This document shows positions 34,416 to 46,677 of a stretch of 64,000 nt of DNA, one piece after another. The stretch spans positions 37,620,063 to 37,684,062 of the forward strand of contig NC_056002.1 in the NCBI RefSeq assembly GCF_018446385.1, read 5' to 3'. Source of the DNA: Zingiber officinale (Eukaryota; Streptophyta; Magnoliopsida; Zingiberales; Zingiberaceae). The translations under genes were made by a program, and so were the position numbers. Every line of letters begins with the position of its first letter. Position 1 is the stretch's first letter. A model generated the notes under the pieces. The model did no database searches, was not told where the DNA came from, and saw only the letters and a program-made list of their open reading frames with translations.

Positions 34416-34745
34416 AACAGAGCATCAACTTATCCCTTTTTATAACTTAATATTTCTATTAACTCCTTAAATAAATTCGCTACCTTTTCTAAACAGACAA
34501 ATCCAACATCAACTTATCCCTTTTATAATCCAATAATCTGTTAACTATCTTAAATAAATTCGCTCCCTTTTCTAAACAGACAAATCCAACATCAACTTAT
34601 CCCTTTTATAATCCAATATTCTGTTAAGTATCTTAAATAAATTCGCTACCTTTTCTAAATATACAAATCCAACATCAACTTATCCCTTTTATAATCCAAT
34701 ATCCTGTTAACTATCTTAAATAAATTTTGCTACCTTTTCTAAATA
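34416..34745. repeat. About 83-bp tandem repeat (4 copies) next to a tRNA-like module
   Basis: Each unit reads ATCAACTTATCCCTTTTATA..., then AATATTCTGTTAACTATC, then a TTAAATAAATTCGC stretch. It resembles the AT-rich linkers that separate tRNA-like modules in the other Tekay LTRs. Confidence 0.85.
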
Positions 34746-34746
34746 G

Positions 34747-34830
34747 AACCGCCTGCTTGACCACTTGGTCAGCAGGATTTGCTTAAGGCTTGGTTCGGCC
34801 GGAGGTTGCAGGTTTGAATCTCGACTAATT
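34747..34830 (+). other. tRNA-like module in the 32368-34999 solo LTR
   Basis: A B-box-like GGTTTGAATCT (9/11) lies at about 34811-34821. The A-box is weak (TTGACCACTTGG). It is antisense to the LTR and lies about 170-250 bases from the LTR 5' end, as in gypsy-1. Confidence 0.5.
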
Positions 34831-37205
34831 TTCTTTATTTTTTGCAACTTGTTTCTTTTGGTAAAAATACCAAACGAACTTCAAAAATTACATAAAAATA
34901 CTCTAAACATTTCTAAAAATCTCTAAAATTTTTCTAAAGCATTTCTAAATATTTTTAAGTACTATTAGGACTCGAAATGAGGAAATTTGGGTTGTTATAG
35001 TGAACACGGGAAGCTCAAGTTCATCGGGAGACCAAAACCAATTCCTCCTCTCGGTCCTTGTCATAGCCTCTTATTTATAAAGTATTATACCCACCCATAC
35101 CCACCTTCTTACCCATCCTAAGGTGGGCGACCAAGCCAAGCTTGGAGCCCAAGCAAGGGGCCGACCATGATCTTGATGGAGCAAGTAGGTGGCCGACCCT
35201 AACTTGGAGCCCAAGTTGGTGGCCGATCACAATAAAATTAAAAGGATTTTATTTTTAAAAAAAATCTTTTCTTATATGGAAGCCATGATTTAAAAGAGAG
35301 TTTTAAATTAAATCTTTCCTTTTATAGTTTCTACAAAATATTAAAAGAAAGGTTTGATATCTTTCCTTATTTATAGTTAAAAGAAAGATTTTAATTTTGG
35401 AGAAAACTTTCCTTTTTGTAATCATCCACATGTTTTAATAGAGAGATTTTAATTTATAAAAGTTTCCTTTTATAACCAACCATGAAGGGAATTTTTAAAA
35501 GAGAAATTTTTATTTTAAAAATTTTCAGAAACAAATTAGGAAGTTTTAATTTTGTGTTTAAAACTTTCCTTATTTGGAGGAGATGATGTGGCCAGCCATT
35601 GAAAGGTTTATAAGGAAATTTTTAATTAAATTTTCCTTCTTAGACATTGGCAAGGAATATAAGGAAGTTTTAATTATAAAACTTTCCTTATTTGACAAGA
35701 CCGAGGAATATAAAAAAGAGGGTAGAGGTGCCTCACCTCATAACATATCTTCTATTATTCCTCTCTTCTATTCCTTGGTGGTGGCTGACCCTCTCTTCCT
35801 CCTTTTCTCCTATTCTTCTTCCTTGTGTGGCTGGCGACATCTTCATCTCTAGCATCTTGGTGGTGGCCGGATCTTGTCAGAGGAAGAAGGAGATATAGGA
35901 GGCTTTGTTTCTAAGCATCCCTTAGAGCTTGGTTAGTGGCTGAAAGTTCTTCATCTCTTGAAGATTGTTGGTGGCCGAAACTTGCTTGGAGAAGAAGGAA
36001 GCTTGGGTGGATTCTCGTCTCGGTAGATCATCGCCCACACGACGTCCGAGATAAGAAGAGGAATACGACAGAAGATCGTGAGGTCTATAAGCTACAAAAG
36101 GTATAACTAGTTATTAGTTTCCGCATCATAACTAGTTCATCCTTTTCTTTAGATCTTGAAATACCAAACACAAGAGACTAATGAATCTAGGCTATCAAAT
36201 TTATGTTTTTGATTTTGTGTTTCTTTTATTTTTCAAATTTGTGATTCAATTATTCTTTTTGGTTAAACCTAGGGTTACATAAGGAAATTAAATATTGAAT
36301 TTCGTTGAAAGGCTTTATCTAGGAAGTGGTGGATGCTCCCATACCCAAGAAGGCCTAGTGCCTCACCATGTTTAACCTGGAAGCCGATCTCTGAAATTAA
36401 TATTTAATTAAATTTATAACATGGGTGGATTTGGATCAATAATGTTAAGCATCATTTGCGATCCAAGTCTAAACCTCTAAGAACAGATAGGTTGAATTTG
36501 GAATCAATAATGTTAAGTTCTGTTTGCGATTCCAAATTTAATTTCTAAAGAACACAATAGGTTGTTAGGAAAAAATCAGGACTTGTACAAAATTTTTGTA
36601 CAGGGGAACCAGTACGATATTTCGGATAGCAACCGACAATAACAAGCACGTATATTTATTATTTATTTCTTTAACTTATCAATGAGGGAGTTTTATTCGT
36701 TAAATCAATAGGCTCGATGAGTTGAGAAATAGAACTATTTATATGGTGTGTTGTTGATTATAGAAGGAATCTGTGTCCTAATTATTTAGGCTGATGATGT
36801 CCCTTTAAGGAGCTCATAAGAATTATCATGTAAACCCTGCAGGTGGACTTAGTCCGGCATGATAATAAAGTTGAGTGGTACTACTCTTGGAATCAGATGT
36901 TAATTAATTGAGATGTCAGTAACTCATTTAATTAACAGATATACGATATCTTAAACATAGGGAGATTAACGCACTCATGATAAGGAGTCTATATTGTAAT
37001 ATGGGATTGGTGCGGTAGTTCAATAATAACCCTTTAGTGGTATGAGTTATTATTGATGAACTTGAGTTGAGTGTTCAGGCCGAACACAGGAAACCCAAGC
37101 CCATCAGGAGGCCTAAACCAATTCCTCCTCTAGCTCCCTGTTGCAGCCTCTATATAAAGCCTCACATCCACCCATCCATGAGTAGTTGTTGTGGTTTTTG
37201 GTTAA

Positions 37206-37435
37206 CCTCCTCTTTTCCTAGGGCCGGCGACACCTCATACTTTTCCTAGGGCCGACAACACCTCCTCTTTTCCTAGGGTCGGCGGCACCTCATCCTTTTC
37301 CTAGGGCCGGCGGAACCTCCTCTTTTCCTAGGGCCGGTGACACCTCCTCCTTTTCCTAGGGCCGACACCACCTCTGCTCCTTGCTAGGGGTCGGCGCCTC
37401 CTCCTTGCTAGGGTCGGTGCCTCCTCTTGCTTTCC
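37206..37435 (+). repeat. Tandem TTTTCCTAGGGCCGGC repeats in copia A 3' LTR
   Basis: About eight imperfect 27-30-bp units match those at 8650-8936, again just downstream of the TATA box. Confidence 0.85.
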
Positions 37436-37868
37436 TTTATGGGCGGCAGCTTGGAAAAGAAGAAGAGGAGAAGATGCCTCATCCTAGAGCTTCTCTTGGT
37501 GGTCGGCGGTTTGGAAACAATGAAAGGAAGGGTGTTTGTTATCTTGGTAGATCGTCGCCCACATGACGTTCAAGAGGAGGAGAGGAATACAACAGAAGAT
37601 CAAGAGGTCTTTAGTTACAAAGAAAAGATACAACTAGTTCTTTGATTCTACTGCGTAATTAGTTTAGTTTTCTTTGTATCGATTTTGAATACCAACACAA
37701 GAGGCCAACGATCTTGTACTTCGATCAAGGTGTGCTTTGATCTATCAAGAACTTGCTTGATTGATCAAACACATGTCTGATCAAACATGCGGGTTGCTAG
37801 GAAAAGTTCTGCATTTGTATAATTTTTGTACAGGGAAATTTAAATAGAACAGAATTCCAGCACCTTCA

Positions 37869-38976
37869 GCCCCATCATAGTCAACTGATTAAAATGATAT
37901 GTGCATTAGTGACTGTTGATTTATATGGGAGAAGGTGCCATTGATCTGTATGAAAAGGCGTGCGACAACTGTCGCTTTAAGAATGTGTTAGTGGGACATA
38001 TGCCACTTACCCATAAACGAGCATTTATAATTAATGCGGTGATGATGAGGGTCCCTACCCTGCTGCCACGGTGGAGGTCAAAAGGGGTCAAAGTCAAGGC
38101 GGTTAACGCGTAGAAGGCATCGACCGGTCAGGTGAAACGTGCTCGAGTGGGGAGAAGGCCCCGATCCATCGTCAACTTCAACATGGGGAGCATTCAAACA
38201 ACCGACACTCAAGGGAGAACGACGCGTAGAAGCCGAGCCGAGCGAGGCCTAGCAGCAGACTCGACATCAGCTGAGCATGCAGACAGTGGACTTCCAGTCA
38301 AGCGGCCACCCCGCTAGGCCCAGTAACAGCACTCTGACAGTGGACTTCCGGCCGAGCGGCCATCCTGCTCAGCCCAGTAACAACACACGGACAGTGGACT
38401 TCCGACCGAGCGGCTATCCCGCTTGGCCCAGCATCAAATAACACGCGGACGGTGGACTTTTGGCCGAGTGGCTATTCCGCTTGGCCGAGCAACAGACACA
38501 GCAGGATATCTTTTGACATCCTTTTGGGAGCTAGTGCCGCCGATGACAGAAGGCATGGTCAGACAGAGGATCATACGGCGGAAGCTTCCACTGTCACTTC
38601 AAAGATATGCTTAGCCCGTTAAGGTACCGTGTCAGGGATACTTTACTAACATGTCTTTTCAAGGAAAGCTTTGAGACTTGTGCTTGCCTTGGGAAGAGTG
38701 CACACGCGCTACAGGAGCTCTATATAAAGGGGGGGGCTAAGCATCGACGGAGGTATACAATATTTTACTGTTGCGTTACAGTCTTCTTATTGCTCCACTT
38801 ACTGCTTCTTCTTCTTCGTCGGAGACTGACTTGAGCATCGGAGGACCATTGCTGATGACCCCTTCCCTGGCTTGGTACTGATGTCAGTTGTGTTTTAGGT
38901 CGGAGTGAAGTCCACAGGAGGTCAGTGGGAGCACCACATCCACAGCATCCATCTCATCGACTTTCAGACAGGATCA
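37869..38976 (+). mobile_element. Tat-type gypsy 5' LTR (left end not defined)
   Basis: The assignment rests on the right side: a TATA box (TATATAAAGG, 38721-38730), leader-like sequence, an LTR end ...AGGATCA at 38976, then the primer site and a Tat-type gag. The LTR start is not visible. Copia A probably inserted within this LTR. The short open frames in 37916-38317 show no domain. Confidence 0.7.
38282..38495. repeat. Four 54-58 bp repeats with GGCCGAGCGGCC inverted repeats
   Basis: Each unit starts GACAGTGGACTTCC and contains GGCCGAGCGGCC or a close variant (5-bp arms around AG). They lie about 230 bases upstream of the TATA box. Confidence 0.87.
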
Positions 38977-38980
38977 TATT

Positions 38981-38998
38981 TGGCGTCGTCTGTGGGAA
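38981..38998 (+). other. Tat gypsy primer-binding site
   Basis: TGGCGTCGTCTGTGGGAA follows the LTR end by four bases. This is the TGGCGCCGTCTGTGGGAA-type site of plant Tat elements, with one C/T change. It is not the methionine type used by the other elements here. Confidence 0.82.
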
Positions 38999-39023
38999 CG
39001 TAGCCTACATCCGAGCCGAGAAG

Positions 39024-40290
39024 ATGGAGGACGCTGGACGACTAACCACCGTGACGCTCACTCAAAAGGAGCTGGAGATGCTCATGCAAGCCCGAGCAGT
39101 GAAAATGATCAAGCAACAACAACAACAGGCACTAGCTGATCGGCTAGCGCCGTAGCCTGCGACATCAGCAACCGACAGGCGAGCGGGGCATGAAGATCTA
39201 GCGAAGCAACTCTCCACATGGGGGTAGAACCGAAGGCCAACCGACACCCAGGGGGAAGCGCCTCCCGCGCCGATCCCCTTCCATCGAGCTCTGTTCCAAA
39301 CCCCCTCGTTGATAGCCCAAGCGCATCAGGAGAGAGGATCGTCTTCAGATGATGCCCCTGTTCGGGACGCGCGAAAGGACAAAGCGTCCCGAGGTAACAT
39401 GCCTCCCGAACGAATCAACCAACATTTCTCAGTGAGATCTTACAAGACCCTCTTTTCAGACACTACACCCCGTTGGCGATCGGGACGTACAATAGATTGA
39501 CCGATCCAGATGATCATCTGGATTGGTTCGACAATGAAACCACGCTGCACCAATACACAGATAGAGTGGAGTGCAAAGTCTTTCTCACGACTCTCTCTGT
39601 ATTGGTACAGCGCTGGTTTAGAAGACTACCAGACGGCTTGATACGAACCTTCAAGGATTTTCGAGCCGTGTTCCAGCATCATTTCGCCAGCAGTCGACGC
39701 TACCAGAAGATGAGCATCAGCCTCTTCGCCCTGAAGCAAGGGCCCAAGGAAGTGCTCTGGGCGTACATCCAGCGCTTCAACTAAGTCACCATGGACATCC
39801 CCTCGGGCTCGTCTGAGACAATGAAGAACACCTTCACCCAGGAGCTCGTTGAGAGAGATTTCTTTCATTCACTCATCAGGAAGCCACCCAGGGACTTCAA
39901 CCACATGCTCAAGAAGGCTAACAAATATATCAATATTGTGGAAGAAGCCCAGGCGGCCAGAAGAAAGGAGGCACCGACCAAACATTCAGCGCTAAACGAA
40001 CGCCGACCATCAAGCAGCCATTAGCCACCCAAAGGGTCGAGGGCTGAGGGAGCGCGGTCACACCAGGAGATCAGGACACATGCTATACAACATGTGGCTT
40101 CTGGTCGGCCAAAGGCATAAAAGGGAAAGGTATGGACGTCGATGTTTTGTTCATTCCATCAGCCGACAACTCACAACATGCAAGATTGCCATGGACTGAC
40201 ACCAATCGTCAGCCGACCGACCCCAAGAGAATACCCCCGTCGATCACCTTCTCCTGATCGATGACAAAGACAGATCCGCTGAGCATCGGG
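39024..40290 (+). pseudogene. gag: Tat gypsy gag, truncated by copia B
   Basis: It starts MEDAGRLTTVTLTQKELEML with a glutamine run and a TAG at 39153. A retrotransposon gag domain is visible at 39473-39784 (LTDPDDHLDWFDNE, WFRRLPDGLIRTFKDF, SISLFALKQGPKE). It continues past a TAA to 40024 (VERDFFHSLIRKPPRDFN, LKKANKYINIVEEAQA). At least two stops and two frameshifts break it. It ends at 40290, where copia B begins. The expected protease and reverse transcriptase do not reappear beyond copia B. Confidence 0.88.
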
Positions 40291-42757
40291 TGTTGGTTGC
40301 TACTCGGAATATTGTACTGGTTTACTTGTACAAAAATTTTGGACAAGTTCTAAACCTTTCCTAACAACCTATTGTATTCTTTAGAAATTAAATTTGGAAT
40401 CACAAACAGAACTTAACATTATTGATTCCAAATTTAACTTATTTGTTCTTAGAGGTTTAGACTTGGATCGCAAACGATGCTTAACATTATTAATCCAAAT
40501 CCACCCATATTACAAATTTGATTAAATATTAATTTCAGAGATCGGCTTCCAGGTTAAACATGGCGAGACACTAGGCCTTCTTGGGTATAGGATCATCCAC
40601 CACTTCCTAGACAAAGTCTTTCAACGAAATTCAATATTTAATCTCCTTATAGTAACCCTAGGTTTAACCATTAAGAACAATCGAATCACAAGATCAAAAA
40701 ACAAAATAAACACAAAATCAAATCATAAATTCGAAACCTAGAATCGTTATCCTCTTGTGTTTGGTATTTCAAGATCTAAACAAAAAGATGAACTAATTAT
40801 GATGCGGAAACTAATAACTAGTTATACCTTTTGTAGCTAATAGACCTCACGATCTTCTGCCGTATTCCTCTTCTTATCTCGGATGTCGTGTGGGCGACGA
40901 TCTATCGAGATGAGAATCCACCCAAGCCTCCTTCTCCTTGCAAGTTTCGGCCACTAACAACCTCCTTGAGATGAAGAACTTCGGCCACCAACCAAGCTCT
41001 AAGGGACGCTAAGAAATAAAGCATCCTATCTCTCCTTCTTCCTCTAGCAAGATCCGGACTCCAACAACTCCTAGAGATGAAGAACCGCCGGCCACCAAGG
41101 AAGAAGAATAGGGGAAGAAGAAGGATGAGGGTCGGCCACCACTAAGGAAGAGAAGAGAGGAATAATAGATGTGTCATTATGAGGTGAGGCACCTCTACCC
41201 TCTCTTTTATATTCCTTGGTCTTGGTAAATAAGGAAAGTTTTAAACATAATTAAAACTTCCTTATTTTTCCTTGCCAATGAACAAAAGGGAAATTTAATT
41301 AAACTTTCCTTTGATTCTTTTAATGGTCGGCCCCTACCAGTCCTCCAAACAAGGAAAGTTTTAAACTCAAAATTAAAACTTCCTAATTTGTTTTCGGAAA
41401 TTTTTTAAAATAAAAATTTCTCTTTTAAAACTTCCCTTCATGTTTGGTTATAAAAGGAAACTTTTATAAATTAAAATCTCTCTATTAAAACATGTGGATG
41501 ATTATAAAAAGGAAAGTTTTCTCCAAAATTAAAATCTTCCTTTTAACTACAAATAAGGAAAGATATCAAACCTTTCTCTTAATCATTTTGTAGAAACTAT
41601 AAAAGGAAGGATTTAATTTTAAAACTCTCTTTTAAAATCATGTCTTCCACATTAGGAAAGATTTTAAAATAAAATCCTTTTTATTTTTATTGTGGTCGGC
41701 CGCCTACTTGGGCTCCAAGCTAGGGTCGGCCACCACTTGATCCATCCAAGGCTTATCTTGGCCGGCCCTTGCTTGGGCTCCAAGCTTGGCTTGGCCGACC
41801 ACCTATGGATGGGTAAGAAGGTGGGTTTAGGTGGATATAAGACTTTATAAATAAGAGGCAACGACAAGGACCGCGAGGAGGAATTGGTTTTGGTCTCCCG
41901 ATGAACTTGAGCTTCCTGTGTTCGCCCCAAACAACCAACTCGAGTTCATCAATAATATCCCATTCCACTAAAAAGTTATTATTGCACTACCGCACCAATC
42001 CCATATTACTATATGTGCTCCTTCTTATCATGAGTGTGTTAGTCTCCCTGTATTTAAGATATTGAATGTCCACTAATTAATTGAGTTACTGACAACTCAC
42101 TTAATTAATATCTAGATCCAAGAGTAGTACCACTCAACTTCATTGTCATGTTGGACTAAGTCCACCTGCAGGGTTTACATGACAATCCTTATGAGCTCCT
42201 CAAGGGGGCATCATTAACCTAGATTACTAGGACATAGTTTCATTCTATAATCAACAACACACCATATAAATAATATCATTTTCCAACTTATCAGGTCTAT
42301 GATTTAACGAGCTAAATTGCACCCTTTGATAAATTAAAGAAATAAGTATTAAGTATATGTGCTTATTATTATATCATGATTAAGAGTACACACTTCCATA
42401 ATAATAGAGGTATTGTTCTTTTATATAGTTAGTATAAAAAGCAACTACCTCAAATGGTCCTGCTCAATACACTCTGAGTGTACTAGTGTAATTTTATAGT
42501 CAAGATAAACTAATACTAAATTATATTACGACTATTCCAATGGTTTGTTCCTATCCATCTTAGTCGTGAGCTACTATTTATAACTTATAAGGAACTGATA
42601 ACATAATCTTTTGTGTGTGACACCACACACAATGTTATCTACAATATAAATTAATTGAACAACTACACTTAGCATATAAATATAAATATTTGACCAATGT
42701 GATTCTTTATTTCAAAATAAATGTTTACAAAAAGCTAGGCTAGTATACACTCTAACA
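40291..42757 (-). repeat. Copia B 3' LTR
   Basis: This 2467-bp LTR (plus strand) runs TGTTGGTTGC to CTCTAACA. It is the same family as the solo LTR 31527-36638, collinear after removing the latter's insertion. It contains AT-rich 'TTAAAACTTTCC' repeats (41220-41650) and a pyrimidine-rich leader segment (40850-41120). Confidence 0.9.
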
Positions 42758-42775
42758 ATCTCCCACTTATACTAA
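42758..42775 (-). other. Copia B polypurine tract
   Basis: The minus strand reads AGTATAAGTGGGAGAT against the LTR, as in copia A. Confidence 0.85.
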
Positions 42776-42830
42776 AAGACTATGCTGTCATAAACGCTGT
42801 CATACATCTGATTCTCATTCCTTCAACATG

Positions 42831-44836
42831 TCAATCAAAAGCTTTCGCCGGAAGGGCCTTAGTGAAAGGATCTGCCAGGTTATCTGCTGATGCAATCTTG
42901 GTGACAATAATTTCTCCTCGCTTCGTGATGTCTCGTATCATGTGGTACTTGCGCCCTATGTATTTACTTGCCTTATGAGCTCGTGGTTCCTTCGAGTTTG
43001 CTACTACACCACTATTATCACAATAAATTGTGATGATTTTGGGCAAACTAGGAATCACATCTAAGTCCATCAAGAAGTTCCTGAGTCATACAGCTTCTTT
43101 GGCTGCCTCAGAGGCTGCCACATACTCAGCTTCCATGGTTGAGTCTGAAATACATTTCTGCTTAACACTCCTCCACGCTATAGCTCCACCTCATAAAGTA
43201 AACACATAGCCTGATGTAGACTTATTATTGTCCCTATCTGATTGGAAGTCAAAATCCATGTAACCCACAGGGAGCAGATCATCTGCTTGGTATACCAGCA
43301 TATAATCTCTAGTCCTTCTTAGGTACTTTAATATATGCTTTACGGCAGTCCAATGTCCCTGCCCTAGATTACTTTGATATCTGCTAACCATGCCCACGAA
43401 AAAACAGATATCCGGTCTCGTGCACAACATAGCATACATTAGGCTTCCTACAGCTGAAGCATAAGGAACTGCCTTCATCTCTTCTATCTCTTTTGATCTC
43501 TTCGGAGACATCTCTTTAGATAAAGATACTCCATGTCTGAAGGGTAGAAAACCTTTCTTGGAGTCTTGCATGCTAAAACGAGCTAGGATAGTATTGATAT
43601 ATGAAGCCTGGGATAAGCACAACATTCTTTTCTTACGATCCCTTATTACTTTGATTCCGAGAATATGTGCACATTCTCCCAAGTCCTTCATATCGAATTG
43701 CTTGGACAACCATACCCTTACTTCCGACAACATTTTGATATTGTTTCCAACTAACAAAAATTTCATCTACGTATAGTACAAGAATTACCACCACGTTTCC
43801 ATCACACTTCTTGTATACACAAGACATATCCAGACATTGAATAAATCTATAGGTCTAGATTACTTTATTAAACCAGATGTTCCAAGACCTTGTAGCTTTT
43901 GCTTCAGTCCATAAATAGATCGATTGAGCTTTCATATAAGATACTCTTTACCCTTTACAATGAACCCCTCTGGTTACTTTATATGGATGCTTTCTTCAAG
44001 ACTTCCATTAAGGAAAGCTCTCTTGACATCCACTTGCCAAATCTCATAATCCATATGAGCAGCAATAGATAAAAGAATCCGGATAGACTTAAGCATGGCT
44101 ACCGGTGAAAAGGTTTCCTTATAATTGATACTCTTTTTTAACAAGCCTTGCTTTGAAAGTTTCCACCTTACCATCTATCCTTCTTTTTCTATTGTAGACC
44201 TAATGACTTTTACACCATTTAGTGATTCTACAAGCTCCCAGAATTTATTAGAATACATATATTCTAATTTTGTATTCATTGCACTTTGCCAAGATACTGC
44301 ATCTTTATCTTGGAGTGCTTCGTCATATGTTCGGGGATCAGGTTCATGTTCACCAGGGTCAAGTCCAAAGACTCTCCTAAAACATGAATCTTTTAGGTTG
44401 CTTAACAACCCTCCCACTATGATGAGGTACTGTCTGTAATTGTGCATCATTTGTGATACATGTTGCAGTTTCTTATAGTATCTCATCTTGTACTGTTGGT
44501 ACTAGATTAGACATGCCCCTTATTATTTCCTTAAGAACAATTTTACTCATAGGCTTGTGGTTCAGTACATAGTCTCCTTCTAAAAATTGGGTAATGGTGC
44601 TAATAATGACCTTATGATCTTTAGGACTATTAAAATAAACCACCTTTCGTTCCTCTAGGATTACCCACAAACAAGCGAACTTCTGTACGTGATTCCAACT
44701 TATCAGTGTCTCCCTTTAGCACACGTGCTGGACTACCCCAAATCTGAATATGCTTTAGACTAGGCTTACGCCCATTCCATAATTCTATGGGAGTAGAGGG
44801 TACTGACATAGAAGGTACCATATTCAGAATGTACAT
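42831..44836 (-). pseudogene. pol: Copia B reverse transcriptase and RNase H, broken
   Basis: Minus-strand pieces follow copia A pol: 44836-44630 (MYILNMVPSMSVPSTPIELW), 44486-44175, 44174-43974 (AAHMDYEIWQVDVKRAFLNG), 43827-43633, 43766-43191 (CLSQASYINTILARFSMQ, STSGYVFTL) and 43073-42831 (the RNase H end DNLADPFTKALPAKAFD). The catalytic YVDD is YVDE here (LYVDEIFVSW near 43775), so even a repaired frame would lack the second catalytic aspartate. Frameshifts occur at nearly every piece junction. Confidence 0.9.
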
Positions 44837-45800
44837 TGCTATTTCCAGAGCATATTCCCAAAATGAATTTAATAACTATCATTGATCTAACCATAAGAGT
44901 CCTATACATTCGTTCTGCCACATCATTCTATTGGGGTGTACCAGGTGCAGTCAGTTGGGATTGAATCTCAACTTCTGATAAGTGACTCCTAAACTCTCCT
45001 AAGAGGTACTTACCACCACGATCTTATCTTAGTATCTTGATACTTTTACCATGATATTTCTCCACAACAGCCTTATACTCTTTGAACTCATCAAAGCACT
45101 TAGACTTATAGTGCATCATGTAAATGTACTCGTATCTCGAATAGTCATCTATAAAAGAGATGAAATATTCAAAACCACCTCTTGTCTGGATAGTCATAGG
45201 TATAAATCAGAATGAACCAACTCCAACATGTCTTTGGCTCTTTACCCCTTAGTCTTAAAAAGCTTCTTGGTCATTTTCCCTTCCAAGCAAGACTTGCAGG
45301 TTGGAAAGTTTTCCACCACCAATGAGCCCAAAAGTCCAACGGCTATTAACCTTTGAATCCTACTCAAGTTAATATGACCTAGCCTTAGATGCCAAAGATA
45401 TGTTTAGTTCATTTCCGAATGTTGCTTTCTCTTATTAAAATTAGAAGATGTGTTATTTGTTGCATTGTGGTAGTATTGCATACTAGAATAGATAACTTTC
45501 CTATTTTTCTTGATAACAACTTTGTCATCAAAATAGACAGAATATTCATCCTTAAATAGTTTTAGAAATTGAAATCAATTTCTTTCTAAAACTTGGTACG
45601 TAAAGTCAATCAATGTTTTATTCCTATCAAAAGATAAATATCTCCCACTACAACATCTGCTACTTTTGTACCAGTGCCCATGTAGACGGTATTTTCCCTT
45701 TCATATAGTTGTCGGGTTTTCTGGAACCCCTACAATGAATTGTAGACAGGATCAGTGACTCCCATATCTACACACCAAGTACCGGTAGATAACACCACTA
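44837..45800 (-). pseudogene. Copia B integrase and protease region, heavily degraded
   Basis: The minus strand shows fragments of the same order as 22000-22918: VVIKKNRKVIYS, LGHINLSRIQRLIA, CKSCLEGKMTKK, DMLELVHSDL, FIDDYSRYEYIY, DRGGKYLLGEF and APGTPQ. A stop precedes the second catalytic Asp, and several frame changes occur. No open frame exceeds about 60 residues. Confidence 0.85.
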
Positions 45801-45985
45801 AACATGTTTCAACAACTAATGAATAAAATATACCTTTATTGTTCTCATTCATGAGAGAACAGTCCACCTTAGTGTCCAAGTTTTGTTTCCAATCATTATA
45901 ATTAGGACTAGTAAGTTTATTCTCTAGTATAACAGCTAAGGAATTGAAAAATATTTGAAATCCTAATAATCACAAAATATTTGGT
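45801..45985 (-). pseudogene. gag: Copia B gag remnant with large internal deletion
   Basis: The minus strand keeps the gag opening (KLTGPNYNDWKQNLD) and then jumps straight to the sequence around the zinc-knuckle end (KVDCS...NNKG). Compared with copia A gag, about 700 bases of capsid coding are missing. What remains cannot make a particle protein. Confidence 0.82.
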
Positions 45986-46545
45986 CAAGACCAATACCTC
46001 AAAATCCCCATGAATTTTGTATGTCACGTTAGTGTGGACGTATACAAACTCAAATATTTGTAAGAGGAGATTTTAATTATTTTATTGTCTTGTCAACCTA
46101 TCTTTATGATAAATAAAATTAATAGTTGGTCTGCCCTCGATCAAATATTTGATCAAAACTTTAGAATTTAAAATAATATTGATTCCTTAAAACAATATCA
46201 TTTAAATTCACCAACACCTCAAACACCGTGAATTTTGTATGTCATGTTAGTGTGGACGTATATAAAATCAAACATTTGTAAGAGGAGGATCTTATCCATT
46301 AACTATCTTGTCAACCTTAAATTACCTCAAACACCATGAATTATATATGTCATGTTAGTGTGGACGTATACAAATTCAAACATTTGTATGAGGAGATTTT
46401 ACCCATTAATTTTATTATTTTGTCAACCTAACTTTATGAAAAATAAAATTACCTCAAACACCGTGAATTATGTATGCCACATTAGTGTGGACGTATACAA
46501 ATTCAAACATTTGTAAGAGGGGGTTTCACCTAGCTTTATGACAAA
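45986..46545 (-). repeat. Copia B leader with four tandem copies of a leader segment
   Basis: Four copies (starting near 46010, 46229, 46335 and 46463) share the core TTAGTGTGGACGTATA followed by TTTGTAAGAGGAG. Unit spacing is about 105-220 bases. Copia A has a single copy near 10370-10425. The leader continues to 46677. Confidence 0.85.
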
Positions 46546-46677
46546 TTAATAGTTGGTTTTTCTTCGGTCACACAGATAATAGTAGTGACTCCGTTGGGGA
46601 GGATACTATTAAATGTGCATAAGTGTGCACCATTACTTGATACTTAGTCCATTAAATAAGATTGTGCCCCTTCAGAT

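Larger units (their letters stand above)
32368..34999 (-). mobile_element. Solo LTR of a third Tekay-like gypsy family
   Basis: It begins TGTAACACCCC and ends GGGTTGTTATA. The last two bases TA, in place of CA, fit a C-to-T change. Flanking copies are GCGAA (32363-32367) and GTGAA (35000-35004), a TSD with one C/T difference. The overall plan matches the gypsy-1 LTR (AT-rich repeats, GC-rich leader near 34300, tRNA-like module near the right end), so the orientation is minus. No internal domain remains. Confidence 0.85.
31527..36638 (+). mobile_element. Solo LTR of copia B family inside copia A 3' LTR
   Basis: It starts TGTTAGAGTG, ends AACCGACA, and has TSD ATAAC at 31522-31526 and 36639-36643. 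Without the nested 32368-34999 insertion it is about 2.48 kb. It matches the copia B LTR (40291-42757, opposite strand) from end to end. Its first 400 bases also resemble the start of the host copia A LTR, so a family member jumped into its own relative. The segment 35240-35700 is built of repeated 'GAAAGTTTTAATT' phrases. The open frame at 35574-35852 is non-coding LTR. Confidence 0.9.
31126..37868 (+). repeat. Copia A 3' LTR, split by a nested solo LTR
   Basis: The LTR proper is 31126-31526 plus 36644-37868, about 1.6 kb. It starts TGTTGGG and ends CCTTCA, matching the 5' LTR end at 9369. A TATA box TATATAAAG lies at 37151-37159. Its second half aligns with 8589-9369 throughout. The following bases, GCCCC, would be one TSD copy. 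The other copy is outside the window. Confidence 0.9.
40291..46677 (-). mobile_element. Copia B, minus strand, 5' end missing
   Basis: A single LTR (40291-42757) lies at the left, followed rightward by purine tract, RNase H, RT, integrase, a gag remnant and the leader, all minus strand. At 46677 the sequence changes abruptly to Tat RNase H. Thus the rest of the leader, the primer site and the 5' LTR are gone. The base before the LTR ends TCGGG (40286-40290), and no matching copy is seen at 46678. Copia B is a close relative of copia A. Confidence 0.9.

Noticed and set aside
35574..35898. 92- and 68-residue frames with hydrophobic stretches
   Set aside because: They lie in the copia B-type solo LTR. 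The matching region of the copia B LTR (about 41000-41350) does not preserve the frames.
37916..38614. Several 60-65 residue frames before Tat gag
   Set aside because: They lie in LTR sequence upstream of the TATA box and partly translate the 54-58-bp repeats.
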